DNA of 64,000 nt from Microglena sp. YARC (Eukaryota > Chlorophyta > Chlorophyceae > Chlamydomonadales > Chlamydomonadaceae), in NCBI GenBank assembly GCA_022414725.1, contig CM039466.1, forward strand, positions 34,777,004 through 34,841,003. Reading direction: 5' to 3'. The notes below the pieces were generated by a model, which was not told the DNA's origin, made no database searches, and saw only the letters and a program-made list of their open reading frames with translations. The translations under genes were made by a program, and so were the position numbers. Below, piece by piece: positions 30,602 through 42,330 of this stretch (positions within the stretch are counted from its first letter, which is position 1; the number at the start of each line of letters is the position of its first letter).

Positions 30602-31903
30602 TTTTTAGGCAAATTCATAATACATTCCACACGATGGAGGTGTAGCGAGTGAGTGAGTGAGTGAGTGAGTGAGTGACCCTATATGATGTAGCCTACCAAG
30701 TGCCAAAGTGTGTCTGGCGAGTTACTTATTGTTCTGTCCATTTCTACAGCCATGGGAATGTGTGCGTTGTTACAGTCTAGGGGTAGCCAAATAGGCTAAA
30801 GGGATTTAAGGGGACTTGCCCACCCATGATAATATATATGAGGGGCAAGAACGGAAAACAAACTGATGAACTGACCCCCAAACAATCGATTTACCGACGG
30901 GGGCCCTAAGTTTCGTGAAACTCTGATAATTTAAGTAAATGGGGAATGTCTCTAGCTAGACTACCCGTATACGTTTTGCGGCTCCTCCACTGATACCATT
31001 AGAGAAGTGGACAGTGCAGATATATCGGGGAAATCAGGACACAAATGCGACGTGCACCTTTTTGTGAGTGTGTTGGACTGGTCAGCATCAGAGTTGTTCA
31101 GGGGGGGGCCAAACCTGCTTATCGAGACGCAGCCTGTTTTCAAAAATATACTTCTTGCGACGCGACTGATTTCAAAAGCTGCGGCTGCGACGGAACGGAC
31201 CCCCACCCACCCACGCACGCACCCACGCACCCACCCACCCAGCACACACAAACACACACGCGCACACACACACTCCCCACACCCACAAAGCTGCGTCTGC
31301 GACGCACCCAGCCCCCCCTCAGATGCGACGGACCCTCCCAAATCTGCGTCTGCGACGCAACGGACCCTTTGGCATTGCGTCTGCGATCCAGGAAGCAGCG
31401 TCCTGGACAGCTCTGGCGAGCAACGCGGCATGTGAGCAGAATGCGCAGACATGAGCACGTTGCATACACTCGGCAGAAACAATGCCGCTGCAGGACATAC
31501 AGCGGCACAACTTGCCGACTGTCCAGCTTTGTAACAGGATGTTTGTTTTTAAGGCACCTCCAGTTCCCACCAACTTTAATATAAGATCATAAATGCCATG
31601 CAAGAAAGTGGGAAAGTATGCGAAAAAGAGGGTTACCACCACCACCACCACCACCTCCACCACACGTTGCATGCGTAAAAACTGGAGTATGGTGTAAGGA
31701 GAGGACATGTTGTTCAGGCTGCATACCCACCACTTGGTCCTCGGGGATACAACTCTCAACATCGACAGGTAAAGCGGGCGTAAGATGAGCCAACTTCCTC
31801 GCCTTTGACTTGTTTGACCGAATTTGCCGACGACAGACGATGTTGCATCGTAGGCTAGGCGGCGTCCATTGGGTGGGCCGATTGGGTCATCTCGTTCTGA
31901 ACC

Positions 31904-31975
31904 TTCGGAGTGGCGCAGTGGCTAGCGTGATGGGCCCAATCCCATAGGTCCCTGGATTGAAACCAGGCTCCGAAA
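31904..31975 (+). tRNA. Initiator tRNA-Met-like, unit 2, anticodon damaged
   Basis: The anticodon loop reads CCCAATC in place of CCCATAA, one base shorter overall, so CAT is lost. The acceptor stem is intact. Probably a pseudogene, unless misread. Confidence 0.6.
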
Positions 31976-31991
31976 TCTAATACCTAATGAA

Positions 31992-32062
31992 GCGGCAGTG
32001 GTATAGTGGTAGCATAGTTCCCTGCCACGGTACAGACGGGGATTCTATTTCCCCCTGATGCA
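31992..32062 (+). tRNA. tRNA-Gly(GCC)-like, unit 2, decayed
   Basis: The GCC anticodon is kept. The acceptor 3' strand is CTGATGC, one mismatch, and the T loop is TTCTATT, which damages the B box. Confidence 0.6.
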
Positions 32063-33376
32063 TTTTTAGGCAAATTCATAATACATTCCACACGATGGAG
32101 GTGTAGCGAGTGAGTGAGTGAGTGAGTGAGTGAGTGACCCTATATGATGTAGCCTACCAAGTGCCAAAGTGTGTCTGGCGAGTTACTTATTGTTCTGTCC
32201 ATTTCTACAGCCATGGGAATGTGTGCGTTGTTACAGTCTAGGGGTAGCCAAATAGGCTAAAGGGATTTAAGGGACTTGCCCACCCATGATATATATATGA
32301 GGGGCAAGAACGGAAAACAAACTGATGAAACTGACCCCCAAAACAATCGATTTACCGACGGGGCCCTAAGTTCGTGAAACTCTGATAATTTAAGTAAATG
32401 GGAATGTCTCTAGCTAGACTACCCGTATACGTTTGCGGCTCCTCCACTGATACCATTAGAGAAGTGGACAGTGCAGATATATCGGGGAAATCAGGACACA
32501 AATGCGACGTGCACCTTTTTGTGAGTGTGTTGGACTGGTCAGCATCAGAGTTGTTCAGGGGGGGCCAAACCTGCTTATCGAGACGCAGCCTGTTTCAAAA
32601 ATATACTTCTTGCGACGCGACTGATTTCAAAAAGCTGCGGCTGCGACGGAACGGACCCCCACCCACCCACGCACGCACCCACGCACCCACCCACCCAGCA
32701 CACAAACCACACACGCGCACACACACACTCCCCACACCCACAAAGCTGCGTCTGCGACGCACCCAGCCCCCCCTCAGATGCGACGGACCCTCCCAAATCT
32801 GCGTCTGCGACGCAACGGACCCTTTGGCATTGCGTCTGCGATCCAGGAAGCAGCGTCCTGGACAGCTCTGGCGAGCAACGCGGCATGTAAGCAGAGTGCG
32901 CAGACATGAGCACGTTGCATACACTCGGCAGAAACAATGCCGCTGCAGGACATACAGCGGCACAACTTGCCGACTGTCCAGCTTTGTAACAGGATGTTTG
33001 TTTTTAAGGCACCTCCAGTTCCCACCAACTTTAATGTAAGATCATAAATGCCATGCAAGAAAGTGGGAAAGTATGCGAAAAAGAGGGTTACCACCACCAC
33101 CACCACCACCTCCACCACCACCACCACCTCCACCACACGTTGCATGCGTAAAAACTGGAGTATGGTGTAAGGAGAGGACATGTTGTTCAGGCTGCATACC
33201 CACCACTTGGTCCTCGGGATACAAACTCTCAACATCGACAGGTAAAGCGGGCGTAAGATGAGCCAACTTCCTTGCCTTTTACTTGTTTGACCGAATTTGC
33301 CGACGACAGACGATGTTGCATCGTAGGCTAGGCGGCCTCCATTGGGTAGGCCGATTGGGTCACCCCGTTCTGAACC

Positions 33377-33449
33377 TTCGGAGTGGCGCAGTGGCTAGCG
33401 TGATGGGCCCATAACCCACAGGTCCCTGGATCGAGACCAGGCTCTGCAA
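33377..33449 (+). tRNA. Initiator tRNA-Met(CAT)-like, unit 3
   Basis: The CAT anticodon and the canonical initiator T loop ATCGAGA are kept. The acceptor 3' strand CTCTGCA gives a mismatch and a wobble. Confidence 0.7.
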
Positions 33450-33465
33450 TCAAATACCTAATGAA

Positions 33466-33534
33466 GCGAATGGTATAGTGGTAGCATAGTTCCCTGCCAC
33501 GGAACAGACGGGGATTCTATTTCCCCCTGTCGCA
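33466..33534 (+). tRNA. tRNA-Gly-like, unit 3, acceptor broken
   Basis: The 5' end reads GCGAATGG for GCGGCAGTGG, so the acceptor stem cannot form. The anticodon arm and TTTTT remain. Confidence 0.55.
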
Positions 33535-34846
33535 TTTTTAGGCAATTTCATAATACATTCCACACGATGGAGGTGTAGCGAGTGAGTGAGTGAGTGAGTG
33601 AGTGAGTGACCCTATATGATGTAGCCTACCAAGTGCCAAAGTGTGTCTGGCGAGTTACTTATTGTTCTGTCCATTTCTACAGCCATGGGAATGTGTGCGT
33701 TGTTACAGTCTAGGGGTAGCCAAATAGGCTAAAGGGATTTAAGGGGACTTGCCCACCCATGATATATATATGAGGGGCAAGAACGGAAAACAAACTGATG
33801 AACTGACCCCCAAACAATCGATTTACCGACGGGGGCCCTGAGTTCGTGAAACTCTGATAATTTAAGTAAATGGGGAACGTCTCTAGCTAGACTACCTGTA
33901 TACGTTTGCGGCTCCTCCACTGATACCATTAGAGAAGTGGACAGTGCAGATATATCGGGGAAATCAGGACACAAATGCGACGTGCACCTTTTGTGAGTGT
34001 GTTGGACTGGTCAGCATCAGAGTTGTTCAGGGGGGGCCAAACCTGCTTATCGAGACGCAGCCTGTTTCAAAATATACTTCTTGCGACGCGACTGATTTCA
34101 AAAGCTGCGGCTGCGACGGAACGGACCCCCACCCACCCACGCACGCACCCACGCACCCACCCACCCAGCACACAAAACACACACGCGCACACACACACTC
34201 CCCACACCCACAAAAGCTGCGTCTGCGACGCACCCAGCCCCCCCTCAGATGCGACGGACCCTCCCAAATCTGCGTCTGCGACGCAACGGACCCTTTGCAT
34301 TGCGTCTGCGATCCAGGAAGCAGCGTCCTGGACAGCTCTGGCGAGCAACGCGGCATGTGAGCAGAGTGCGCAGACATGAGCACGTTGCATACACTCGCAG
34401 AAACAATGCCGCTGCAGGACATACAGCGCACAACTTGCCGACTGTCCAGCTTTGTAACAGGATGTTTGTTTTTAAGGCACCTCCAGTTCCCACCAACTTT
34501 AATATAAGATCATAAATGCCATGCAAGAAAGTGGGAAAGTATGCGAAAAAGAGGTTACCACCACCACCACCACCACCACCACCTCCACCACCACCTCCAC
34601 CTCCACCACACGCTGCATGCGTAAAAACTGGAGTATGGTGTAAGGAGAGGACATGTTGTTCAGGCTGCATACCCACCACTTGGTCCTCGGGGATACAACT
34701 CTCAACATCGACAGGTAAAGCGGGCGTAAGATGAGCCAACTTCCTTGCCTTTTACTTGTTTGACCGAATTTGCCGACGACAGACGATGTTGCATCGTAGG
34801 CTAGGCGGCGTCCATTGGGTGGGCCTGTGGGGTCTCATTCTGAACC

Positions 34847-34919
34847 TTCGGAGTGGCGCAGTGGCTAGCGTGATGGGCCCACAACCCATAGGTCCCTGGA
34901 TCGAGACCAGGCTCCGAAA
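34847..34919 (+). tRNA. Initiator-type tRNA with CAC anticodon, unit 4
   Basis: The acceptor stem is perfect and the T loop is ATCGAGA, but the loop CCCACAA changes the anticodon from CAT to CAC (Val). Confidence 0.65.
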
Positions 34920-34935
34920 TCTAATACCTAATGAA

Positions 34936-35006
34936 GAGGCAGTGGTATAGTGGTAGCATAGTTCCCTGCCACGGAACAGACGGGGATTCTATTTCCCCCT
35001 GATGCA
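34936..35006 (+). tRNA. tRNA-Gly(GCC)-like, unit 4, decayed
   Basis: Acceptor GAGGCAG against CTGATGC, T loop TTCTATT. The GCC anticodon is kept. Confidence 0.55.
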
Positions 35007-36321
35007 TTTTTAGGCAAATTCACAATACATTCCACACGATGGAGGTGTAGCGAGTGAGTGAGTGAGTGAGTGAGTGAGTGACCCTATATGATGTAGCCTA
35101 CCAAGTGCCAAAGTGTGTCTGGCGAGTTACTTATTGTTCTGTCCATTTCTACAGCCATGGGAATGTGTGCGTTGTTACAGTCTAGGGGTAGCCAAATAGG
35201 CTAAAGGGATTTAAGGGGACTTGCCCACCCATGATATATATATGAGGGGCAAGAACGGAAAACAAACTGATGAACTGACCCCCAAACAATCGATTTACCG
35301 ACGGGGGCCCTAAGTTCGTGAAACTCTGATAATTTAAGTAAATGGGGAATGTCTCTAGCTAGACTACCCGTATACGTTTGCGGCTCCTCCACTGATACCA
35401 TTAGAGAAGTGGACAGTGCAGATATATCGGGGAAATCAGGACACAAATGCGACGTGCACCTTTTTGTGAGTGTGTTGGACTGGTCAGCATCAGAGTTGTT
35501 CAGGGGGGGGCCAAACCTGCTTATCGAGACGCAGCCTGTTTCAAAATATACTTCTTGCGACGCGACTGATTTCAAAAAGCTGCAGGGCTGCGACGGAACG
35601 GACCCCCACCCACCCACGCACGCACCCACGCACCCACCCACCCAGCACACAAACACACACGCGCACACACACACTCCCACACCCACAAAGCTGCGTCTGC
35701 GACGCACCCAGCCCCCCCTCAGATGCGACGGACCCTCCCAAATCTGCGTCTGCGACGCAACGGACCCTTTGCATTGCGTCTGCGATCCAGGAAGCAGCGT
35801 CCTGGACAGCTCTGGCGAGCAACGCGGCATGTAAGCAGAGTGCGCAACATGAGCACGTTGCATACACTCGGCAGAAACAATGCCGCTGCAGGACATACAG
35901 CGGCACAACTTGCCGACTGTCCAGCTTTGTAACAGGATGTTTTGTTTTTAAGGCACCTCCAGTTCCCCACCAACTTTAATGTAAGATCATAAATGCCATG
36001 CAAGAAAGTGGGAAAGTATGCGAAAAAGAGGGTTACCACCACCACCACCACCACCTCCACCACCACCACCACCTCCACCACACGTTGCATGCGTAAAAAC
36101 TGGAGTATGGTGTAAGGAGAGGACATGTTGTTCAGGCTGCATACCCACCACTTGGTCCTCGGGGATACAACTCTCAACATCGACAGGTAAAGCGGGCGTA
36201 AGATGAGCCAACTTCCTTGCCTTTTACTTGTTTGACCGAATTTGCCGACGACAGACGATGTTGCATCGTAGGCTAGGCGGCCTCCATTGGGTAGGCCGAT
36301 TGGGTCACCCCGTTCTGAACC

Positions 36322-36394
36322 TTCGGAGTGGCGCAGTGGCTAGCGTGATGGGCCCATAACCCACAGGTCCCTGGATCGAGACCAGGCTCCGCAA
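36322..36394 (+). tRNA. Initiator tRNA-Met(CAT)-like, unit 5
   Basis: Like unit 3, with acceptor 3' strand CTCCGCA (one mismatch). CAT and ATCGAGA are kept. Confidence 0.72.
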
Positions 36395-36410
36395 TCAAAT
36401 ACCTAATGAA

Positions 36411-36479
36411 GCGAATGGTATAGTGGTAGCATAGTTCCCTGCCACGGAACAGACGGGGATTCTATTTCCCCCTGTCGCA
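36411..36479 (+). tRNA. tRNA-Gly-like, unit 5, acceptor broken
   Basis: Shares the GCGAATGG start of unit 3; anticodon arm intact. Confidence 0.55.
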
Positions 36480-37790
36480 TTTTTAGGCAATTTCATAATA
36501 CATTCCACACGATGGAGGTGTAGCGAGTGAGTGAGTGAGTGAGTGAGTGAGTGACCCTATATGATGTAGCCTACCAAGTGCCAAAGTGTGTCTGGCGAGT
36601 TACTTATTGTTCTGTCCATTTCTACAGCCATGGGAATGTGTGCGTTGTTACAGTCTAGGGGTAGCCAAATAGGCTAAAGGGATTTAAGGGGACTTGCCCA
36701 CCCATGATATATATATGAGGCAAGAACGGAAAACAAACTGATGAACTGACCCCCCAAACAATCGATTTACCGACGGGGGCCCTGAGTTCGTGAAACTCTG
36801 ATAATTTAAGTAAATGGGGAACGTCTCTAGCTAGACTACCTGTATACGTTTGCGGCTCCTCCACTGATACCATTAGAGAAGTGGACAGGCAGATATATCG
36901 GGGAAATCAGGACACAAATGCGACGTGCACCTTTTGTGAGTGTGTTGGACTGGTCAGCATCAGAGTTGTTCAGGGGGGGCCAAACCTGCTTATCGAGACG
37001 CAGCCTGTTTCAAAATATACTTCTTGCGACGCGACTGATTTCAAAAAGCTGCGGCTGCGACGGAACGGACCCCCACCCACCCACGCACGCACCCACGCAC
37101 CCACCCACCCAGCACACAAACACACACGCGCACACACACACTCCCCACACCCACAAAGCTGCGTCTGCGACGCACCCAGCCCCCCCTCAGATGCGACGGA
37201 CCCTCCCAAATCTGCGTCTGCGACGCAACGGACCCTTTGGCATTGCGTCTGCGATCCAGGAAGCAGCGTCCTGGACAGCTCTGGCGAGCAACGCGGCATG
37301 TGAGCAGAGTGCGCAGACATGAGCACGTTGCATACACTCGGCAGAAACAATGCCGCTGCAGGACATACAGCGGCACAACTTGCCGACTGTCCAGCTTTGT
37401 AACAGGATGTTTGTTTTTAAGGCACCTCCAGTTCCCACCAACTTTAATATAAGATCATAAATGCCATGCAAGAAAGTGGGAAAGTATGCGAAAAAGAGGG
37501 TTACCACCACCACCACCACCACCACCACCTCCACCACCACCTCCACCTCCACCACACGCTGCATGCGTAAAAACTGGAGTATGGTGTAAGGAGAGGACAT
37601 GTTGTTCAGCTGCATACCCACCACTTGGTCCTCGGGATACAACTCTCAACATCGACAGGTAAAGCGGGCGTAAGATGAGCCAACTTCCTTGCCTTTTACT
37701 TGTTTGACCGAATTTGCCGACGACAGACGATGTTGCATCGTAGGCTAGGCGGCGTCCATTGGGTGGGCCTGTGGGGTCTCATTCTGAACC

Positions 37791-37863
37791 TTCGGAGTGG
37801 CGCAGTGGCTAGCGTGATGGGCCCACAACCCATAGGTCCCTGGATCGAGACCAGGCTCCGAAA
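37791..37863 (+). tRNA. Initiator-type tRNA with CAC anticodon, unit 6
   Basis: Same CAC change as unit 4, with a perfect acceptor stem. Confidence 0.65.
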
Positions 37864-37879
37864 TCTAATACATAATGAA

Positions 37880-37948
37880 GAGCAGTGTATAGTGGTAGCA
37901 TAGTTCCCTGCCACGGAACAGACGGGGATTCTATTTCCCCCTGATGCA
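37880..37948 (+). tRNA. tRNA-Gly-like remnant, unit 6
   Basis: The start is reduced to GAGCAGTGTATAG and the T loop is TTCTATT. This is the most decayed Gly copy. Confidence 0.5.
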
Positions 37949-38174
37949 TTTTTAGGCAAATTCACAATACATTCCACACGATGGAGGTGTAGCGAGTGAG
38001 TGAGTGAGTGAGTGAGTGAGTGACCCTATATGATGTAGCCTACCAAGTGCCAAAGTGTGTCTGGCGAGTTACTTATTGTTCTGTCCATTTCTACAGCCAT
38101 GGGAATGTGTGCGTTGTTACAGTCTAGGGGTAGCCAAATAGGCTAAAGGGATTTAAGGGGACTTGCCCACCCAT

Positions 38175-39525
38175 GAAATATCAACCAGGCATCATACGGG
38201 GTAAAATATGTTATAGACCGACTTATGTGTCGGTACTAGAGTAGGCAAAGCACGGGTCTCTGTTGCCATTAGGACCCGAGTTGTATGCCGTCAGGTATTC
38301 CTCTAGATTTCCAGATGCCGATATAGCATCCGTGCTCCTGTAGTTCACCATTCTGGCAGGTTACCAAGCAGCTGGCACTGGATGGATACCCTCCACATGG
38401 CACTTAGTGCCTATGACCTCTAGCAAATTTGACCAGTTAAATAGGAATGAACACTCTAGGAATTAGCCCATGTACTGCCGCATGTACAGCTCCAGCCTTT
38501 TCTGTTATTGTCCGATATACGTCGGACACTGAGTCGGCATAATGCATACCGGTACCTGGTCCCTCCAGGTCCCGGGTTGCCCGCCGCTAGGCCACAGGCT
38601 AGCTGTGGCCTACACGGGTCTGCAGGCAGGATCTTCCTGCAGACTCCCGTCTTCGATATAAGCGCACTCGTTGCGTGTATCCTTCTTCTACTTCAGTCTT
38701 CACTGTGCAACCAACAAAAGGTCATGGTCCCTGAACGCTAACCGAAGCAACACCACTGCGCCTGTGCCAAGGACGATCTTCTGCCCTGCACAAGGTGATA
38801 GTTTTCCCTCAGACTAGCTCGACGGCTTGATTACTGCTTTTGGCCCTGGATTGCCTACGTGTTTACGTGAGGAATCTAACCTGCGCTGCCTCGCCTACTG
38901 CCCACACAACTCTCCCGTTGTCTCTACAATCCGTCCAAGACGACAAGTAGACGCAGTCCAGGAGTCTGAGTAGATCTTTGACGTGAGTTGCTAACTCATT
39001 AGATCATACACAGCGTTACCAATCCTTTGAGATTGAGATACCCGAATGAAAAAAATCTCCAGATTTCACCCGAATGAAAAAAATTACAAAATACCCGAAT
39101 GAAAAAAATTACAAAAAATTTGATTGAGGGATTAGCCCGTCAAAACTGTGTGTCCGTGTGTGTGTGTGTGTGTGTGTGTGTCACAACCTTATTAGCTTGG
39201 ATAACACTCCGGAGAGTGGACAAAGTGTGTGCAGAACGCCAATCTATAAATGCGGAGACAAGAGTAGCATTACAAGCACTGGAGACCCTTCAAGGGGCAC
39301 CAGTGGTGAAAGGAGGCGGCAGCCAGGAACCTAACAGGGTACAGGCTAGACCGGTGACGCAGCTGACAGGAAACTGTCAGTGAGTCACTCAAGGATGACA
39401 CAGTCTAAGGGAAGCTGTCACTACGGGAAGCTGGCACAGGACTGGGAGAGCCGATAGTTCTAAGGAAGTACAGAAGTAGTCACCAAGGCATAAAACGCGT
39501 GAGAGCACCGCAATTCATGCTGACA
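38175..39525 (-). repeat. Copia 3' LTR, about 1.35 kb
   Basis: On the minus strand it opens TGTCAGCATGAATTGCGG after purine-rich AGGTGGAG and closes with CA at 38175. It includes a (TG)n tract near 39148-39180. The start is inferred from TG...CA ends and from the left copy, as there is no second intact LTR to define it. Confidence 0.55.
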
Positions 39526-39839
39526 CTCCACCTATGACACAGGTGACATACAATACTACTTCTCCACCTATGGCACTGGAGACATAGAACTATATGTAAC
39601 AGATTAAAAAAAAAAAAATCAAAGAACTCCGAAAAATCGAGAGAACTTCAAATGGAACCCAAAGGGTGTAAGGGAAGGAATGAAACAAGGCAAAAACCAA
39701 AATTTGCCAAGTGAGAAAAAGATGAAAAACCGAATATCAAAGAGGGGTAACAACGGTATAGAAAACCCGATCCGGGAATAGGAACCTAATGCCAAACAAT
39801 GATAACCAAAGAAACCGATGTAACCAGAAAAAAATGACC

Positions 39840-40391
39840 CTAAGAAGAAGCGGTCATTCCAAGCATATGGACAAACCGCCAGAACACAGCAGGATCAAGG
39901 GGCTTGGTGAAGGGGTCAGCACAGTTGTCCTTGGTGTTAACATAGGCAACATCCAGGGAACCATCCTCCACCAGCTCCTTGATATAGTGATGAATAACAT
40001 CAATGTGCTTGCTGCGAGGGAGAAGCTGCCAGTCATTGGACCAACTCAGAGACCCTAAGTTGTCACCCTGAATGGTAACCAAATCACAAGGCAGACCCAG
40101 ATCCACCCTCAACTTCTTCAACCATTGCACCTCCCTGGCAGCCTGAGACAGGGCCTGATACTCAGCCTCACTAGAGCTAATGGCAACAGTAGGCTGCCTC
40201 TTGCTCATCCAGTTCACTATGCACCCTCCAGCTAGCACAGCAAAGCCAGTCTGAGATCTCCTGTCAGACCCATCATCAGCAAAGGATGAGTCACTAAAGA
40301 CAGTAAAAGAGAAATCAGGGCTGTGTGTGTAAGTGAGTCCCAGGTGGAATGTGACCTCAAATACAAGAGCAAACGCTTGGCTGCCCCCCAC
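39840..40391 (-). CDS. Copia RNase H domain
   Basis: An ORF of 183 codons at the 3' end of pol. FTVFSDSSFADDGSDRRSQT gives the first catalytic Asp and the copia-type D-x(n)-RRSQTG signature. ISSSEAEYQALSQAAREVQW gives the catalytic Glu, IQGDN a second Asp, and ADPFTKPL the terminal copia signature. It follows the RT ORF in a different frame. It would remove RNA from the RNA/DNA hybrid during reverse transcription. Confidence 0.93.
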   Translation of the reverse strand: MGGSQAFALVFEVTFHLGLTYTHSPDFSFTVFSDSSFADDGSDRRSQTGFAVLAGGCIVNWMSKRQPTVAISSSEAEYQALSQAAREVQWLKKLRVDLGLPCDLVTIQGDNLGSLSWSNDWQLLPRSKHIDVIHHYIKELVEDGSLDVAYVNTKDNCADPFTKPLDPAVFWRFVHMLGMTASS

Positions 40392-40430
40392 AGGGGGACG
40401 TAGGGTGAGCAGAAAACCTGGACAGGTAGC

Positions 40431-41392
40431 TCACAGCAAAATAAATATCAGGCCTGGTGCAAGTAGCCAGGTATAGCAAAGCACCAACAAGAGAGAGGTA
40501 CTGGCTATTAGAGGGCAGGGGGTCTCCAGGTGGGTCAGTGACGGTGGACTTGGCCATGGGGGCACCAAACTTGGGCTTGGCAGCAGCAGTAAGACCAAAC
40601 TGCTCCACCAGATCAACAATGTAGGAGTGCTGGGAGAGGTTGATCTGAACACACCTGCCGGCAGAGTCAAGTGTACAAGCCATGTCCAAGGAGAGAACTG
40701 AACCGGCACACCCATCTCTTTGACCTCCCAGCCAGCTTTCTCCATAGCCTTGATCAGCAAAACATACCTATCCAGCTCACTAAAAGCACAGATAAAATCA
40801 TCAACATAGGTCAGGACATAGCTCCACCCACCAATAGAATCCCTCCTAAAATACAGAGCAGGTTCCGCCTTGCACATAGTAAAACCATGTGCAACCAAAA
40901 CCCGCTTGACATCCATACTCCAAGCCCTGGGCGCCTGTTTCAAACCATAAAGGGACTTGATCAGTTTGCACACAAGGGGAACACCGTTAGACCAAGTACC
41001 TTAAAGCCCTCAGGCTGGTGGCAGTACAGGTCCAGACCAGGTTCAAGCGGAGCATTCAGAAATGCAGTCTTGATGTCCAGCTGCCAAACAAACATCTTCC
41101 TATGAGTGATGGCAGCCAGGAGCACCCTCAGACCTGCTTTAGAAGAAACGGGGGCATATACATCATGAAAATCCACCCCAGGACGCTGCAGAAAACCACG
41201 GACCACAAAACGTGCCTTGAAGCGGATAGAACCATCAACCCCAACCTTCTTCACAAATAACCACCTGCCAGACAGGATCCTCTGTTTAGGAGGCTGTGGA
41301 GTGAGTGCCCAAGTGCCATGGGCATGTAGGGACGCCATCTCATCCTTCATAGCAAGGAGCCATAGATCCCTGTCAGGTTGGAGGGAAAGCAT
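40431..41392 (-). CDS. Copia reverse transcriptase, two overlapping frames
   Basis: The N-terminal piece (41392-40961) has WLLAMKDEMASLHAHGTWAL, KARFVVRGFLQRPGVDFHDV and WQLDIKTAFLNAPL. The C-terminal piece (40973-40431) has SLYGLKQAPRAW and TYVDD. These are the standard copia RT blocks with the YVDD active site. A frameshift joins the two near 40965, and the thumb and connection region shifts again near 40700, where a third frame (40689-40357) carries on. The polymerase is recognisable in full but not open in one frame. Confidence 0.9.
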
Positions 41393-41406
41393 GGCAGATT
41401 TGAAGG

Positions 41407-42330
41407 TTAGTTCAGTGGAAGTGAAATGTATGCTCCCACGTACAAGCAGTTTACTTGTACATGAGCAGCGGGGATATCAGCAGTATCAGCAGTAACCGGT
41501 AGTATAGCCCCCAGTGCAGAACTACTGCCTGGTTGAACAGGGCCGGCCTTATTTGCCTCTATATCAACGAAGCCTGGGTCGACTGGAACACCCCAGCCAT
41601 ACGCAGTATCGGAACCCGACCAGTGTTCCAGATCATCACTTGCACTATCGGCAACGGCTACATCGTCGCATGGGCTTGACCCGAATGATCCACCAGGGAT
41701 GGCAGGAGGCGAAGGGGTTATCAACACCCGCGAGCCATCCGAGGTGGTCGGAGGTTGGCAACTATTAGTCAATGGACCTGATCCAGGTACCACTATGATC
41801 GAAGGCTGTCGTAATCCTAAAGCTTCACCGACGAAATGTGGCGCAGAGGAGGGCCTGGCGACCCCCTGAGATTCGGCTAAGATTTTATCTGAAAGAACTG
41901 CAGAATCTCGCCCGCCCAGTGCCTTCACACGCAATGCAGCACCATCAGCCCCTGACCTGGGACGCAAGGTCATCCCATGAGGAGGGCAGCGGTCGACAAT
42001 TGGGGTTAGCAAAGGGTCTAAGGAATGAACCGCAGACGCAGGCATATGTCCGTTGATAGCGGCAGGGATGCGAGAGACATACGGAGACCCGTCATAGGGA
42101 GATAGCCCAGGAATACAGTTATGATCAAACTGCTCATAGAAGAGTACATCACGACTCTCTACTACCTGGCGCAACTTAGGAACCCAAACAAAATAACCCT
42201 TACTCACCAGAGAATACCCAACCAGTCTACCAGATAACGCCCTTTCGTCCAGCTTGTTGCGCTTCTTCCCATTGACTAACGTAACGTAGCAAGGGCAACC
42301 AAACACGCGCAACAACGACACATCAGGCAT
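41407..42330 (-). CDS. Copia integrase C-terminus and linker
   Basis: An open frame of 307 codons. It starts with VFGCPCYVTLVNGKKRNKLD and SGRLVGYSLVSKGYFVWVPK, matching the typical copia segment behind the integrase core that ends in a KGYR-type motif. The rest is a low-complexity Ser/Pro/Gly-rich linker before RT. It overlaps the integrase ORF in another frame. Confidence 0.8.
   Translation of the reverse strand: MPDVSLLRVFGCPCYVTLVNGKKRNKLDERALSGRLVGYSLVSKGYFVWVPKLRQVVESRDVLFYEQFDHNCIPGLSPYDGSPYVSRIPAAINGHMPASAVHSLDPLLTPIVDRCPPHGMTLRPRSGADGAALRVKALGGRDSAVLSDKILAESQGVARPSSAPHFVGEALGLRQPSIIVVPGSGPLTNSCQPPTTSDGSRVLITPSPPAIPGGSFGSSPCDDVAVADSASDDLEHWSGSDTAYGWGVPVDPGFVDIEANKAGPVQPGSSSALGAILPVTADTADIPAAHVQVNCLYVGAYISLPLN

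Larger units (their letters stand above)
30411..38176. repeat. Tandem array of a 1.47-kb tRNA unit, five full plus one partial
   Basis: The tRNA-Met starts at 30442, 31904, 33377, 34847, 36322 and 37791 give spacings of 1462 to 1475 bp. Each unit has two tRNAs, a (GTGA)n tract, a CA-rich tract, a block with repeated TCTGCGACGCA, and a (CCA)n tract of varying length. Units 3 and 5 share private changes, as do units 4 and 6, so a two-unit block was duplicated. The long ORFs in the CCA, CA and GC tracts are simple-sequence artefacts. The array fills the centre of the large inverted repeat. Confidence 0.97.

Noticed and set aside
30640..30675. Telomere repeat
   Set aside because: (GTGA)n tracts recur inside each tRNA unit, and no TTTAGGG- or TTAGGG-type array is seen anywhere in the window.
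31007..37642. Many ORFs of 100 to 235 codons rich in Pro/His/Thr, Gly or Val
   Set aside because: They translate CA, CCA, GTGA and GC-rich repeats inside the tRNA array, occur in all frames, and shift with each unit.
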